Part shown: piece after piece, positions 22,588 through 28,685 of the stretch
Layout: the number at the start of each line of letters is the position of its first letter
Numbering within the stretch: the first letter of the stretch is position 1
Program-made: the position numbers and the translations under genes
Notes under the pieces: model-generated
Database searches by the model: none
What the model was told of the DNA's origin: nothing
Seen by the model: only the letters and a program-made list of their open reading frames with translations
From: a virus
Direction: 5' to 3' (one strand)
Length of the DNA stretch: 39,695 nt
IMG/VR virus record: IMGVR_UViG_3300044511_000474
Coordinates: 1 to 39,695 of that record

Positions 22588-22757
22588 GCCTTGCCACCCT
22601 TCCCCGTCAGATCGCCAGTCACCACCAGCGCCCATGTGACCCACTGAGGGCTAACGTCCAGCCCTGCCTTTGCCATGTCCAGAATCCGATGCGCGTCGGC
22701 TTTCGTCTGCGGCTTCTGGTCCGCTTGCTTCTTCGTGTTGCGCGGAAATAGCGTCAT
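22584..22757 (-). CDS. Microgene, 57 aa
   Basis: The frame 22757 to 22584 starts and ends in ATGA overlaps with its neighbours and fills an otherwise empty interval. The product begins MTLFPRNTKKQADQKPQTKA, a basic N-terminus, then a short helix and WVTWALVVTGD. It is likely a real coupled gene. No function is recognised. Confidence 0.7.
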   Translation of the reverse strand: MTLFPRNTKKQADQKPQTKADAHRILDMAKAGLDVSPQWVTWALVVTGDLTGKGGKA

Positions 22758-23536
22758 GCTTGCTTCCCCTCGATCTGTTCCTGATAGGCCATCACTCGCT
22801 CTGCTGCCTCACGCTTGCGGCGCTCCGTTTCTTGGCGAACCGCCTCCGATTGATCCGATTCGTCACGCTTGACCAGCAGCGCCTTGAGCGCAGCGACGCG
22901 CTCCCGCACGGTGCTCGGGTCTGCACTTGCCTTCGCGTTCTCCAGCAGCAGAGCGGCGGTCGTGTGCGTGTCTGCCTTCGGCGGAGCCAAGCGGAGCGCT
23001 TCGCCAGCCTTGAGCAGCCCGCGAGACTCAGCAGCCACAAGCGCGCCGTGCCGCTTCTCGGCGTCATGGCCGAGCGACACAGACCAGGCCACCGGGCGGC
23101 GTGCTCGGCGTGCGTCATCAACCATCCGGCCATATGCCTCTTTGAACGCCATGCGACCGCCGATCTGGTCGCCCTCCTGCATCAGCGGCTGAGCCACTGC
23201 GTATGCCTCCGACATCTCAGCCGTCCACACCACGGTTTCCGACTCGTCAGCCGCACGGCTGCACATCGCCCACGCCTCTTCAGCACCAGGCCGACCGTCA
23301 TCCGCGACCAGACCTTCGATCTGCTCAATCACATCCGCAGGCATCGGCGCAAACCGCCCGCGCTTCGGGTCTTTGATATGAGCGTCTAGGCCAGCGCGAA
23401 CGGCCTCTAGGCTATGTGCCCCTAGGGCACGGAAGAAAAGTGCCTTGGCGGGGCCATTAAGGGCCTTCTCGCGCCCCAGCAGCGCATAGCAACCATCCAG
23501 CAGTTCAATGAATGCCGGGAAATCTGCTTCACGCAT
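22754..23536 (-). CDS. Helicase-loader/P-like replication protein, 260 aa
   Basis: Residues 1-80 (FPAFIELLDGCYALLGREKA... LFFRALGAHSLEAVRAGLDAH... FAPMPADVIEQIEGL) fit the small N-terminal domain shared by phage helicase loaders and lambda P-like proteins. The middle and C-terminal parts are long charged helices (ETERRKREAAERVMAYQEQ). It directly follows the O-like gene with an 8-nt overlap, the same order as lambda O-P. The role proposed is recruiting the host replicative helicase. Confidence 0.7.
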   Translation of the reverse strand: MREADFPAFIELLDGCYALLGREKALNGPAKALFFRALGAHSLEAVRAGLDAHIKDPKRGRFAPMPADVIEQIEGLVADDGRPGAEEAWAMCSRAADESETVVWTAEMSEAYAVAQPLMQEGDQIGGRMAFKEAYGRMVDDARRARRPVAWSVSLGHDAEKRHGALVAAESRGLLKAGEALRLAPPKADTHTTAALLLENAKASADPSTVRERVAALKALLVKRDESDQSEAVRQETERRKREAAERVMAYQEQIEGKQA

Positions 23537-24293
23537 CGATCACCCCCTGAGCATCGGTCGGGTCAAAGTTGAAGCCGAGAAGGCGTGCTGCCTCGGCATT
23601 GGCTTCGGCGTTTGCTGCCGCAATGCGATCACGCGGAGCCATCGTCGGCACCCCTCGCTCGTGAGGCTTAAGCCAATCGGCGATGAGTCCCTGAGAGCCA
23701 CGGGCACACCACAGCGACAGGAACCGCTCAAGCGGCAGGTGCGCCTTCGCGGCTTCCGCCCTCGCCTCCTTCAAGACGGTTTCTGAGACGGTTGACTTTT
23801 TGGCCTTGCGGAGTGCGCACCAATCCGCCCACACCTGATCGCTCACGTCGTCGGGCTTGGAGGGGGTGGCAGAGCGCGAAGCGCGAGTCTTTTGCGCTGC
23901 CTCTGTCTCTGTCTCTGCCTCTGTCTCTGTTCTCTGTAATGCCTCTGTCTCTGAGCACGATTCCGGTGCAAGTTGCTTGCAACCTGCTAGCGCGTTGCTA
24001 GCGTCTTGCTCCATAACAAAAAAGCCTCGTTCAATGAGCGGCTTAAGCGCTTTGGTTATGTCTTTTTCGTTCGTGCGGAGGCGAAAGGCCAGGTCGTCTG
24101 GATCGGCCTCAATCGAGCCATCGACAGACTCAGCGGCGAGCAGCCACAGCATCGGCGCAAGGGCGCGAGACTCCACCGGAAGGCGGTGGAAGTCCTTGTC
24201 ATCGAGCAACTTGCGATGCAGTCGAATCCAAGGAGGGTTCCGGTCCTTGTAATGCTGGAACTCGCGCCAGTTCTTCGGCGTGATCCGTGGCAT
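23529..24293 (-). CDS. O-like replication initiator, 254 aa
   Basis: Residues about 20-95 (WIRLHRKLLDDKDFHRLPVE... DDLAFRLRTNEKDITKALKP) form the winged-HTH found at the start of phage replication proteins. The central linker (about 110-135) is a T-E/A-E repeat encoded by direct DNA repeats, the probable origin. The C-terminal domain ends in A-E-A-A-R-L-L-G-F-N. The start ATG 24293 has a strong GGAGG. The P-like gene follows. This matches a lambda O-type initiator that binds iterons within its own gene. Confidence 0.72.
   Translation of the reverse strand: MPRITPKNWREFQHYKDRNPPWIRLHRKLLDDKDFHRLPVESRALAPMLWLLAAESVDGSIEADPDDLAFRLRTNEKDITKALKPLIERGFFVMEQDASNALAGCKQLAPESCSETEALQRTETEAETETEAAQKTRASRSATPSKPDDVSDQVWADWCALRKAKKSTVSETVLKEARAEAAKAHLPLERFLSLWCARGSQGLIADWLKPHERGVPTMAPRDRIAAANAEANAEAARLLGFNFDPTDAQGVIDA
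23899..23953. repeat. Three 13-bp direct repeats inside the O-like gene (candidate origin)
   Basis: GCCTCTGTCTCTG occurs perfectly at 23899-23911, 23917-23929 and 23941-23953, 18 and 24 bp apart, with partial copies between them. They encode the T-E-T-E-A linker (residues about 114-132) between the HTH and the C-terminal domain of the O-like protein. Lambda's origin iterons occupy the equivalent position in its O gene. A simple-sequence explanation (a repetitive linker) remains possible. Confidence 0.6.
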
Positions 24294-24337
24294 CAGTCAC
24301 CCCTCCATGTCCGATTCGACGGACGCCCGTCTAGGGG

Positions 24338-24427
24338 TTGTCCCAATGTTGAGCAGTTCATGTACTATTGGCTCCGATTGCTTGAGAAACCGGCCGAGGG
24401 GTTGCAGCCCCGATGACGCCGGTTTTT
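24338..24427 (+). ncRNA. Candidate OOP-like antisense RNA with terminator
   Basis: The 164-nt gap between the methyltransferase stop and the O-like start has no gene. On the plus strand, TTGTCC (24338) and TACTAT (24363-24368) form a weak promoter with a long 19-bp spacer. The arms AAACCGGC (24387) and GCCGGTTT (24418) with an inner GGGG/CCCC pair and a following TTTTT make a strong terminator. The implied RNA of about 50 nt is antisense to the early leftward transcript, in the same place as lambda OOP. A second hairpin (24431-24451) follows. The terminator is convincing; the promoter is not. Confidence 0.4.
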
Positions 24428-24457
24428 CTTGCCTGCTGTATGGCCGCAGGCATCGCC

Positions 24458-25156
24458 TTAGATGAGTTCCGGCTGTGTGATGTGGCTCAGGTCGGCAGCT
24501 GATGTACCGTTGAAGCCGAACATGTCGCCCATGCGCTGCGCGTCTTCAATGCGCTTGCAGGCAATGTCGAAGTACTTGGTTTCGCGCTCGATGCCGATGA
24601 ACTGGCGGCCCATCTGAACGGCCGCAACGCCGGTTGTGCCGCTGCCCATGAAGGGGTCTAGGATGGTGTCGGCTTTGGGGCATAGGTCGATAACCCACCG
24701 CATCACTGCAGTCGGCTTCTGAGTCGGATGGAATCGTTCCTCGTTTCCTTGGCGGATCATCCCGTTCCAACGCCACTCAAATTTACGAACCGCTTTCGGC
24801 CAGTTAGTCCAAGCCAGCTCGCAATCAGCGAAGTCTCCCGAGTTGAGCTTGTCCCAAACTAGCCAGCATGAAGTCGGCGGAAGAACGAAGTAGTTGCCAC
24901 CGAAGAACGCCTGCCAATCGGACGCGGCTCTAATCGCCTCGATCAGGTCGCTAGATGGCGGCTTATCGTCCCACTCAACCACCCCATAGTCCTTTGCTTC
25001 GGCCATCTTGGAAGACCCAACCTTCCCGTTATGCGCCACGCCAATCCCATACGGCGGATCAGTTATGCAGGCATCGACACGCGGCAGGTTTGGCAAAACC
25101 TCCATACAGTCAGCCAAGTAAAGCGTTGCATTTCCGATAACCACAGGCTTAACCAT
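24458..25156 (-). CDS. DNA adenine/cytosine-N4 methyltransferase, 232 aa
   Basis: A beta-type DNA methyltransferase: the catalytic D-P-P-Y-G (residues 33-37) precedes the SAM-binding D-P-F-M-G-S-G-T-T-G (167-176). The size is close to the minimal phage form. It may shield phage DNA from restriction or tune phage promoters. The first 34 residues match the N-terminus of the gene just upstream closely (VIGNATLY-x-x-D-C-M-E-V-L-P, then ITD), which is discussed under findings. The overlap with that gene is 8 nt. Confidence 0.92.
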   Translation of the reverse strand: MVKPVVIGNATLYLADCMEVLPNLPRVDACITDPPYGIGVAHNGKVGSSKMAEAKDYGVVEWDDKPPSSDLIEAIRAASDWQAFFGGNYFVLPPTSCWLVWDKLNSGDFADCELAWTNWPKAVRKFEWRWNGMIRQGNEERFHPTQKPTAVMRWVIDLCPKADTILDPFMGSGTTGVAAVQMGRQFIGIERETKYFDIACKRIEDAQRMGDMFGFNGTSAADLSHITQPELI

Positions 25157-25691
25157 TGAGCAACTCCTTCAATGCAGCGGAAAACGGAAATTGCTCAAAT
25201 GTCTTTCCACTTTTCCCGCCGTGCTTCGGCGGATTTGGGTCGGCATGCGTCCTAATGTGAATGGTTTGCGCCTGATTTGACTGCGGCAAGTAAGCAACGC
25301 GCCGAGCATCAAGCGCGACCAGCGCAAGCATGTCGAACTCGCCGTCTTGATAAACCCTAGCCCCCGCTTTCCCTGCCCTCCTGACGTGCCACATATAGGC
25401 AGGGAAGTGGCCTACGCGCTGCGGTAGCGGTCTTGCCTTGCGAGTTGATTTCACCTGAATTCGAATCAACTTCCCGCCAATATCAACCGCCACGTCATAC
25501 GGGCAGTTCTGATCGGAAAGGAAAGCGCGGTAGCCTTGCAACAGAAGGTCAGCGCAAACCAAGTGCTCACCAGCCGCCCCTGCTGCAAGATCAGTAATCA
25601 CCGCATCCACCTTCGGCAGCGTCGGAAGCACTTCCATGCAATCGCCACGGTAGAGGGTGGCGTTACCGATGATGACTTTTTCAAAGCTCAT
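25149..25691 (-). CDS. Chimeric protein: methyltransferase N-terminus fused to PD-(D/E)XK nuclease, 180 aa
   Basis: Residues 1-34 (MSFEKVIIGNATLYRGDCME to ITD34) are the start of a beta-type DNA methyltransferase up to the first residue of its DPPY motif. From residue 35 the sequence changes to a different protein: A-A-G-E-H-L (Glu42), P-Y-D-V-A-V (Asp66) and I-Q-V-K-S (Gln79, Lys81). This is the E...D...(E/Q)xK core of a PD-(D/E)XK nuclease like those of homing endonucleases such as I-Ssp6803I. ATG at 25691 is fixed by ATGA. The MTase part cannot work alone. It could be a homing-type insertion or a nuclease borrowing its neighbour's translation start. Confidence 0.8.
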   Translation of the reverse strand: MSFEKVIIGNATLYRGDCMEVLPTLPKVDAVITDLAAGAAGEHLVCADLLLQGYRAFLSDQNCPYDVAVDIGGKLIRIQVKSTRKARPLPQRVGHFPAYMWHVRRAGKAGARVYQDGEFDMLALVALDARRVAYLPQSNQAQTIHIRTHADPNPPKHGGKSGKTFEQFPFSAALKELLNG

Positions 25692-25870
25692 ATCTGGCTC
25701 GGCTTGGTGATGTTCTTGACCGGCTGCGGCACTTTCGGGAGATAGCGAGCGGCCATGCGCTCCCTTGCTGTGCCGGTGTCGTATGCGTTCTTGGTCTGAG
25801 GTCGGCTCTTGTTGTGCCGAAGCTCGCGGTGGTCGATGACCGGGGTGTATGCGGGGCTGAAGGGGGTCAT
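25688..25870 (-). CDS. Small basic protein, 60 aa
   Basis: Coupled at both ends by ATGA. The product is basic and rich in R, K, H and P (HRELRHNKSRPQTKNAYDTG), probably a small nucleic-acid-binding peptide. No family is recognised. Confidence 0.6.
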   Translation of the reverse strand: MTPFSPAYTPVIDHRELRHNKSRPQTKNAYDTGTARERMAARYLPKVPQPVKNITKPSQI

Positions 25871-26076
25871 TCAATACCCCCATGCGACACGACCGCATCA
25901 GCAAGTTGCCACGCATTCATGTCACGCCCGACCTGCTCACCGCGCTGGTTGATGAGGCACCAGCCGCGTATAGAGGGGCGCACAGTCAGGGTGTCGCCAT
26001 TGCTGCACGCGATTTCGCAGCCGTCCTCGACGTGGCCCAGCATCGGGTGGAATGCCGCCTGCGTGGTCTTACGCAT
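25867..26076 (-). CDS. Small hypothetical protein, 69 aa
   Basis: ATG at 26076 has GGGAGGT upstream and is preferred to an upstream shadow start. The product starts MRKTTQAAFHPMLGHVEDGC and contains Cys and Trp in a beta-rich body. No motif recognised. Coupled to the 60-aa gene by ATGA. Confidence 0.6.
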   Translation of the reverse strand: MRKTTQAAFHPMLGHVEDGCEIACSNGDTLTVRPSIRGWCLINQRGEQVGRDMNAWQLADAVVSHGGIE

Positions 26077-26329
26077 GGCACACCTCCCGCTTGCGCTCAA
26101 TCGCCTCCAGCAGATGCTTCGGCACCTTGACTGCGAAGTAGCGGTTGAACCGGACGCCGTTGTTGTTGACGGGTACGCGCTCGATGACGCAGCCCATCTT
26201 CTCCAGATCCGACAGGCGGCGGTGCAGTGATGTGATGCCGAGGTTGCGCGAAGCCTCCAGGCTCGTGATGCCGCGCTTAGAGCGAAGAGCCGGGAGGAGC
26301 TTCAGGCATTGGGTGCGGTAGAGGGTCAT
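26069..26329 (-). CDS. Winged-helix-like DNA-binding protein, 86 aa
   Basis: Residues 15-60 (ALRSKRGITSLEASRNLGIT, then S-L-H-R-R-L-S-D-L-E-K-M-G-C-V-I-E-R) match a small winged helix: helix, turn, recognition helix and a hairpin wing ending at NNGVRFNRYFAV. It may be a phage regulator acting on early transcription. The family is not resolved. Confidence 0.7.
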   Translation of the reverse strand: MTLYRTQCLKLLPALRSKRGITSLEASRNLGITSLHRRLSDLEKMGCVIERVPVNNNGVRFNRYFAVKVPKHLLEAIERKREVCHA

Positions 26330-26544
26330 TCGCTCACCTCGCAGATTCCGGTGCAGTCGTCGGTTTGTTCGTCGTGGGTCGGCTTGACGCGGAACTCCGC
26401 TGCGTCAGAGCCCCACAACGGGATCCGCCCTGCGTCACGCCAAGTACGGTCAGCCGAGAAGAGAGAGCCGAGATAGCGCACCTCGATCTGAGCCCCATCG
26501 GCCCAAGCCTTGATGGCCTCGGCGTGCTTGTGTTGTGTGGTCAT
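26326..26544 (-). CDS. Small hypothetical protein, 72 aa
   Basis: ATG at 26544 is fixed by an ATGA overlap. MTTQHKHAEAIKAWADGAQI and then a beta region with W-R-D-A-G-R-I-P-L-W and an acidic C-terminus (CTGICEVSE). The look is similar to small phage proteins with an internal W-x-D/W motif, but no domain name can be given safely. Confidence 0.6.
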   Translation of the reverse strand: MTTQHKHAEAIKAWADGAQIEVRYLGSLFSADRTWRDAGRIPLWGSDAAEFRVKPTHDEQTDDCTGICEVSE

Positions 26545-26774
26545 GCGGCCACCTTCTTGCTTGCGCGCTTCTCTTGAGCGCATAGCAGCAACGCATTCCC
26601 CAACTGCTCAGCGTAGTCGGGCGTCATAACCAAGCTGATGCTGCCGAAGTGCTCAATGCTGAAATTCGGGACGCGAAGCTCTAGAAAATCCGGGATTTCG
26701 TACTCGCCAACTTCGACGCAATAGCCTTCGGTCCATACGCGGCGGATGACCTCTGTCTGAGGCTTTTCTTCCAT
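26541..26774 (-). CDS. Small hypothetical protein, 77 aa
   Basis: Mostly beta and acidic in the N-terminal half (EKPQTEVIRRVWTEGYCVEV), then a helix ending in a basic tail (EKRASKKVAA). No known motif. Coupled to the 72-aa gene by ATGA. Confidence 0.6.
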   Translation of the reverse strand: MEEKPQTEVIRRVWTEGYCVEVGEYEIPDFLELRVPNFSIEHFGSISLVMTPDYAEQLGNALLLCAQEKRASKKVAA

Positions 26775-26790
26775 CTCTCGCTCCTTCTCG

Positions 26791-27168
26791 TTAAGCGGCC
26801 ATGCGCGCCTGGACCTCTTCCAGACACGTGGCCTTCGCCTTGCGGTTGAAAAACTGAGTCAGGCCGCGCCAGCCGGTGAACGACTCGAAAGCGGCGACGA
26901 AATCAGGAGGCAGGTCAACCGGCGCATTGCTGTCGCGGTTCAACCAGCGCGAAACGTGAGGCGGCCACACCTTCAAGCCGTACTCCTTCTCGCAGTAGTG
27001 GCGGAACGTGGATTGGTCCCCGTTCCTCCGCGCTGACTGCTGCGGGCGGTTCTCCCAGCACCACAGAACAGCCTCACGCCATGAGCCCCAGCGGGCCACT
27101 TCCTGCGGCTCAACCCAGCGCGCTTTAGGCAGCGCGTAAGGGAAGAAGAATTCGGACTGAGGGATCAC
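26791..27168 (-). CDS. Early protein in the cII position, 125 aa, GTG start
   Basis: The GTG start at 27168 has AGGAG 7 nt upstream. The product is rich in Trp/Arg (EVARWGSWREAVLWCWENRP) with a probable HTH-like stretch near residues 65-80 (YGLKVWPPHVSRWLNRDSN). It is the first sizeable gene after cro, where lambda encodes CII, and a direct-repeat-rich stretch lies just upstream. A regulatory role is plausible; homology to CII is not evident. Confidence 0.55.
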   Translation of the reverse strand: MIPQSEFFFPYALPKARWVEPQEVARWGSWREAVLWCWENRPQQSARRNGDQSTFRHYCEKEYGLKVWPPHVSRWLNRDSNAPVDLPPDFVAAFESFTGWRGLTQFFNRKAKATCLEEVQARMAA

Positions 27169-27284
27169 GGTTTCGCTCCTGATTGAAGAAATTCATTGAT
27201 TGAGGGTTGGTTTGTCAGTTGTGTTGTGAGTTGGCCGGGTTGCCAAATGAACCCATCGACAACCCCTCAACAACGGAGCGACAG
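27169..27284 (+). promoter_or_regulatory. Candidate establishment-promoter region between cro block and cII-position gene
   Basis: TGATTGA is repeated directly at 27180-27186 and 27197-27203 (17-nt period), and GTTG occurs four times between 27206 and 27233. In lambda, CII binds spaced direct repeats here to drive PRE toward cI. By mirror symmetry such a promoter would point rightwards, antisense to cro. No good -10 is seen, so this is only a candidate. Confidence 0.3.
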
Positions 27285-27389
27285 ATGGACGACAACGAAT
27301 GGGCGCAGATGGCAGTGCGCAGGCTCATCAACCGGGCACTGATCGACGCGGAGACCGTGTTGCAGTGGCTCGAAGACCTGATGGACTGA
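27285..27389 (+). CDS. Microgene opposite the cro-cII interval, 34 aa
   Basis: ATG at 27285 is preceded by GGAG with a 6-nt spacer. The peptide starts MDDNEWAQMAVRRLINRALI and continues as one acidic amphipathic helix. It is on the strand that a PRE-type transcript to cI would use. It stops 6 nt before the end of the opposing microgene. Longer upstream starts exist but have no ribosome site. It is plausible but unproven. Confidence 0.4.
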   Translation: MDDNEWAQMAVRRLINRALIDAETVLQWLEDLMD

Positions 27390-27395
27390 GGCATG

Positions 27396-27494
27396 TCAGA
27401 ACCTCTGCTCCGGGTCGTAGCCCATCACACGGTCAAGAGCGCGCAATGCGGCGTCGGACCAGCGGTCCAAGACAGCAAGGAGGCGGGACAGCAT
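27396..27494 (-). CDS. Microgene immediately after cro, 32 aa
   Basis: ATG at 27494 follows the cro stop codon directly and has GGAGG 5 nt upstream. The peptide (MLSRLLAVLDRWSDAALRAL, then DRVMGYDPEQRF) is a short amphipathic helix with a polar end. Strong ribosome site, tight coupling and codon use favour a real gene. Function is unknown. Confidence 0.55.
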   Translation of the reverse strand: MLSRLLAVLDRWSDAALRALDRVMGYDPEQRF

Positions 27495-27710
27495 TCAGGC
27501 CTCCGCCGTTTCGCGGAACTGGCCCGTTTTTTGCCCGAAAATGTCGGGGCGCTCTAAGCGCACCTCAGCCGGGATGCCGCGTTTCTGCCAGTTGGCGACA
27601 CGCTGCACCCCGCCTTTGCTCTTGTCGTAACCGAGCAGCTCAGCAACCCTTGTAGGACCGCCTAAAGACTGGATCAGCGTTCGCGCCGGATTCGGTTTGT
27701 GTTTGCTCAT
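27495..27710 (-). CDS. Cro-like regulator, 71 aa
   Basis: A small HTH protein divergent from the repressor gene: L-G-G-P-T-R-V-A-E-L-L-G-Y (first helix), then G-V-Q-R-V-A-N-W-Q-K-R-G-I-P-A-E-V-R (recognition helix and turn), typical of Cro/YdaS-type phage regulators. ATG at 27710 lies only about 2 nt from the predicted transcript start, so the message may be leaderless. It should bind the operators listed around 27723-27756. Confidence 0.8.
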   Translation of the reverse strand: MSKHKPNPARTLIQSLGGPTRVAELLGYDKSKGGVQRVANWQKRGIPAEVRLERPDIFGQKTGQFRETAEA

Positions 27711-27718
27711 GCCCACAA

Positions 27719-27747
27719 ATTAAACAGCATGTTGATGCAAGAGTCAA
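27719..27747 (-). promoter_or_regulatory. Leftward early promoter (PR-like) for cro
   Basis: On the minus strand TTGACT (27747-27742) and TTTAAT (27724-27719) are 17 bp apart. Two operator cores overlap it, one at each hexamer. The start site should be near 27712, next to the cro ATG. Confidence 0.8.
27723..27733. promoter_or_regulatory. Operator at the cro promoter -10
   Basis: Core AACANNNTGTT (minus strand AACATGCTGTT). It overlaps the -10 and has the same flanks (TCAACA...TGTTTAA) as the operator at 28671-28681. Confidence 0.7.
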
Positions 27748-27756
27748 CAGTCTGTT
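27746..27756. promoter_or_regulatory. Operator at the cro promoter -35
   Basis: Core AACANNNTGTT (minus strand AACAGACTGTT); the right half-site forms the -35 (TGTTGAC), as at 28647-28657. A one-mismatch third copy (AACAGAACGTT) lies at 27759-27769, close to the repressor start. Confidence 0.7.
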
Positions 27757-27776
27757 TCAACAGAACGTTTAGCGCC

Positions 27777-28484
27777 ATGGACAATTTGGAGATGCACCCC
27801 GCTTACCTACGACTGCTGAACTGCGCCAGAGAGGCGACAGCAGGCGCTCCAAAGCCAATCCACGACACGACCGATCTATGGCGCGCTCTTGGCGCGACTT
27901 CGGCCACGCTCTCCAACTGGAAGCGGCGCGGCGTACCCATCGAGGTAGCCGTCAAGGCCCAGGAGCTATGGGGGTGTTCGGCCATCTACATCAGGGAAGG
28001 CACTGCCCCACAATGGATCGCCGGTCAATCGTCCGATGGAGTGAACAACGTGCACCCCATAAGTGGGGTGAGACTGGTAAACGTTGCCCATTCTGGTAAA
28101 ACTTACCGGCAGCTCCCCGTTGTTGCATGGGGCCGTTTAGGAGTAGTCTTGCTAGATGGAGTAAGAGAAGCAGACATCGAGGGGTACTTAGATGCCGCCG
28201 ATGTGCAGGTAGATGGCGCTGTGTGGGCCGTCTCCGAGGTGGACTACCCGAGGTTCGGGGTACGTAGAGGGCGCAAGCTGCTCTTCGTGCCAGCCTCCAG
28301 TCCAGCGGAGTGCATCGACAGTGAGTGCTACCTGTTCAAGTCCGCAAAGGGCGCGCTGTTCCTGGCCGAGTTCCGGTCACTGTCTGATGAGCACTTCGAG
28401 GCCATCCCTGACAGTGGACCGAGCTTTGACAGCGGCAGACACGCCATCCAAGTGCTCGGAGCACTCAGGCAGATAGTTTGGTGA
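27777..28484 (+). CDS. CI-like repressor, 235 aa
   Basis: The N-terminal domain is HTH-like (D-T-T-D-L-W-R-A-L-G-A-T-S-A-T-L-S-N-W-K-R-R-G-V-P at residues about 31-55). After a linker the C-terminal half has the beta-rich outline of the S24/LexA-like domain (A-V-W-A-V near 168, then R-K-L-L-F-V-P-A, then L-F-L-A-E-F-R). The Ser of the usual G-x-S-M and the catalytic Lys are not found, so self-cleavage is doubtful. ATG at 27777 is the chosen start; it has no strong ribosome site. Upstream ATGs (27729, 27735) would lie inside the operators. Confidence 0.78.
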   Translation: MDNLEMHPAYLRLLNCAREATAGAPKPIHDTTDLWRALGATSATLSNWKRRGVPIEVAVKAQELWGCSAIYIREGTAPQWIAGQSSDGVNNVHPISGVRLVNVAHSGKTYRQLPVVAWGRLGVVLLDGVREADIEGYLDAADVQVDGAVWAVSEVDYPRFGVRRGRKLLFVPASSPAECIDSECYLFKSAKGALFLAEFRSLSDEHFEAIPDSGPSFDSGRHAIQVLGALRQIVW

Positions 28485-28500
28485 TCTGCCACTCACCAAC

Positions 28501-28524
28501 AAGCCGCCCTTGAGGCGGCTTTTT
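28501..28524 (+). terminator. Terminator after repressor gene
   Basis: AAGCCGCC and GGCGGCTT pair around a 5-nt loop and are followed by TTTTT. It lies 16 nt after the repressor stop. It isolates repressor transcription from the rightward operon promoter. Confidence 0.92.
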
Positions 28525-28646
28525 CACGCCCATGCATTCCGCACGGGCGCGATCCAGGCTAGACAAAGCGTCTACAGACTAACAATCGGACAGGCACACA
28601 ACCTGTTGTCGTCGCCACACGGTTGACCAGTCGCGCCAAAACTCTC

Positions 28647-28657
28647 AACAACCTGTT
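28647..28657. promoter_or_regulatory. Operator at the PL-like promoter -35
   Basis: Core AACAACCTGTT; its right half TGTT runs into the -35 hexamer TTGACA, as at 27746-27756. Confidence 0.7.
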
Positions 28658-28685
28658 GACAGCAAGCATCAACACGTTGTTTAAT
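28656..28685 (+). promoter_or_regulatory. Rightward early promoter (PL-like)
   Basis: TTGACA (28656-28661) and TTTAAT (28680-28685) with an 18-bp spacer. It differs from the cro promoter mainly by one spacer base. Both contain GCATCAACA in the spacer. It drives the operon that starts with the DUF6551 gene. Confidence 0.82.
28671..28681. promoter_or_regulatory. Operator at the PL-like promoter -10
   Basis: Core AACACGTTGTT; its right half TGTT runs into the -10 hexamer TTTAAT, as at 27723-27733. The distance between the two operator centres is 24 bp here and 23 bp at the cro promoter. Confidence 0.7.

Noticed and set aside
23899-23953. CRISPR-like repeat
   Set aside because: The repeats are only 13 bp, spaced 5-11 bp apart and inside a coding gene. 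They fit iterons or a linker repeat better.
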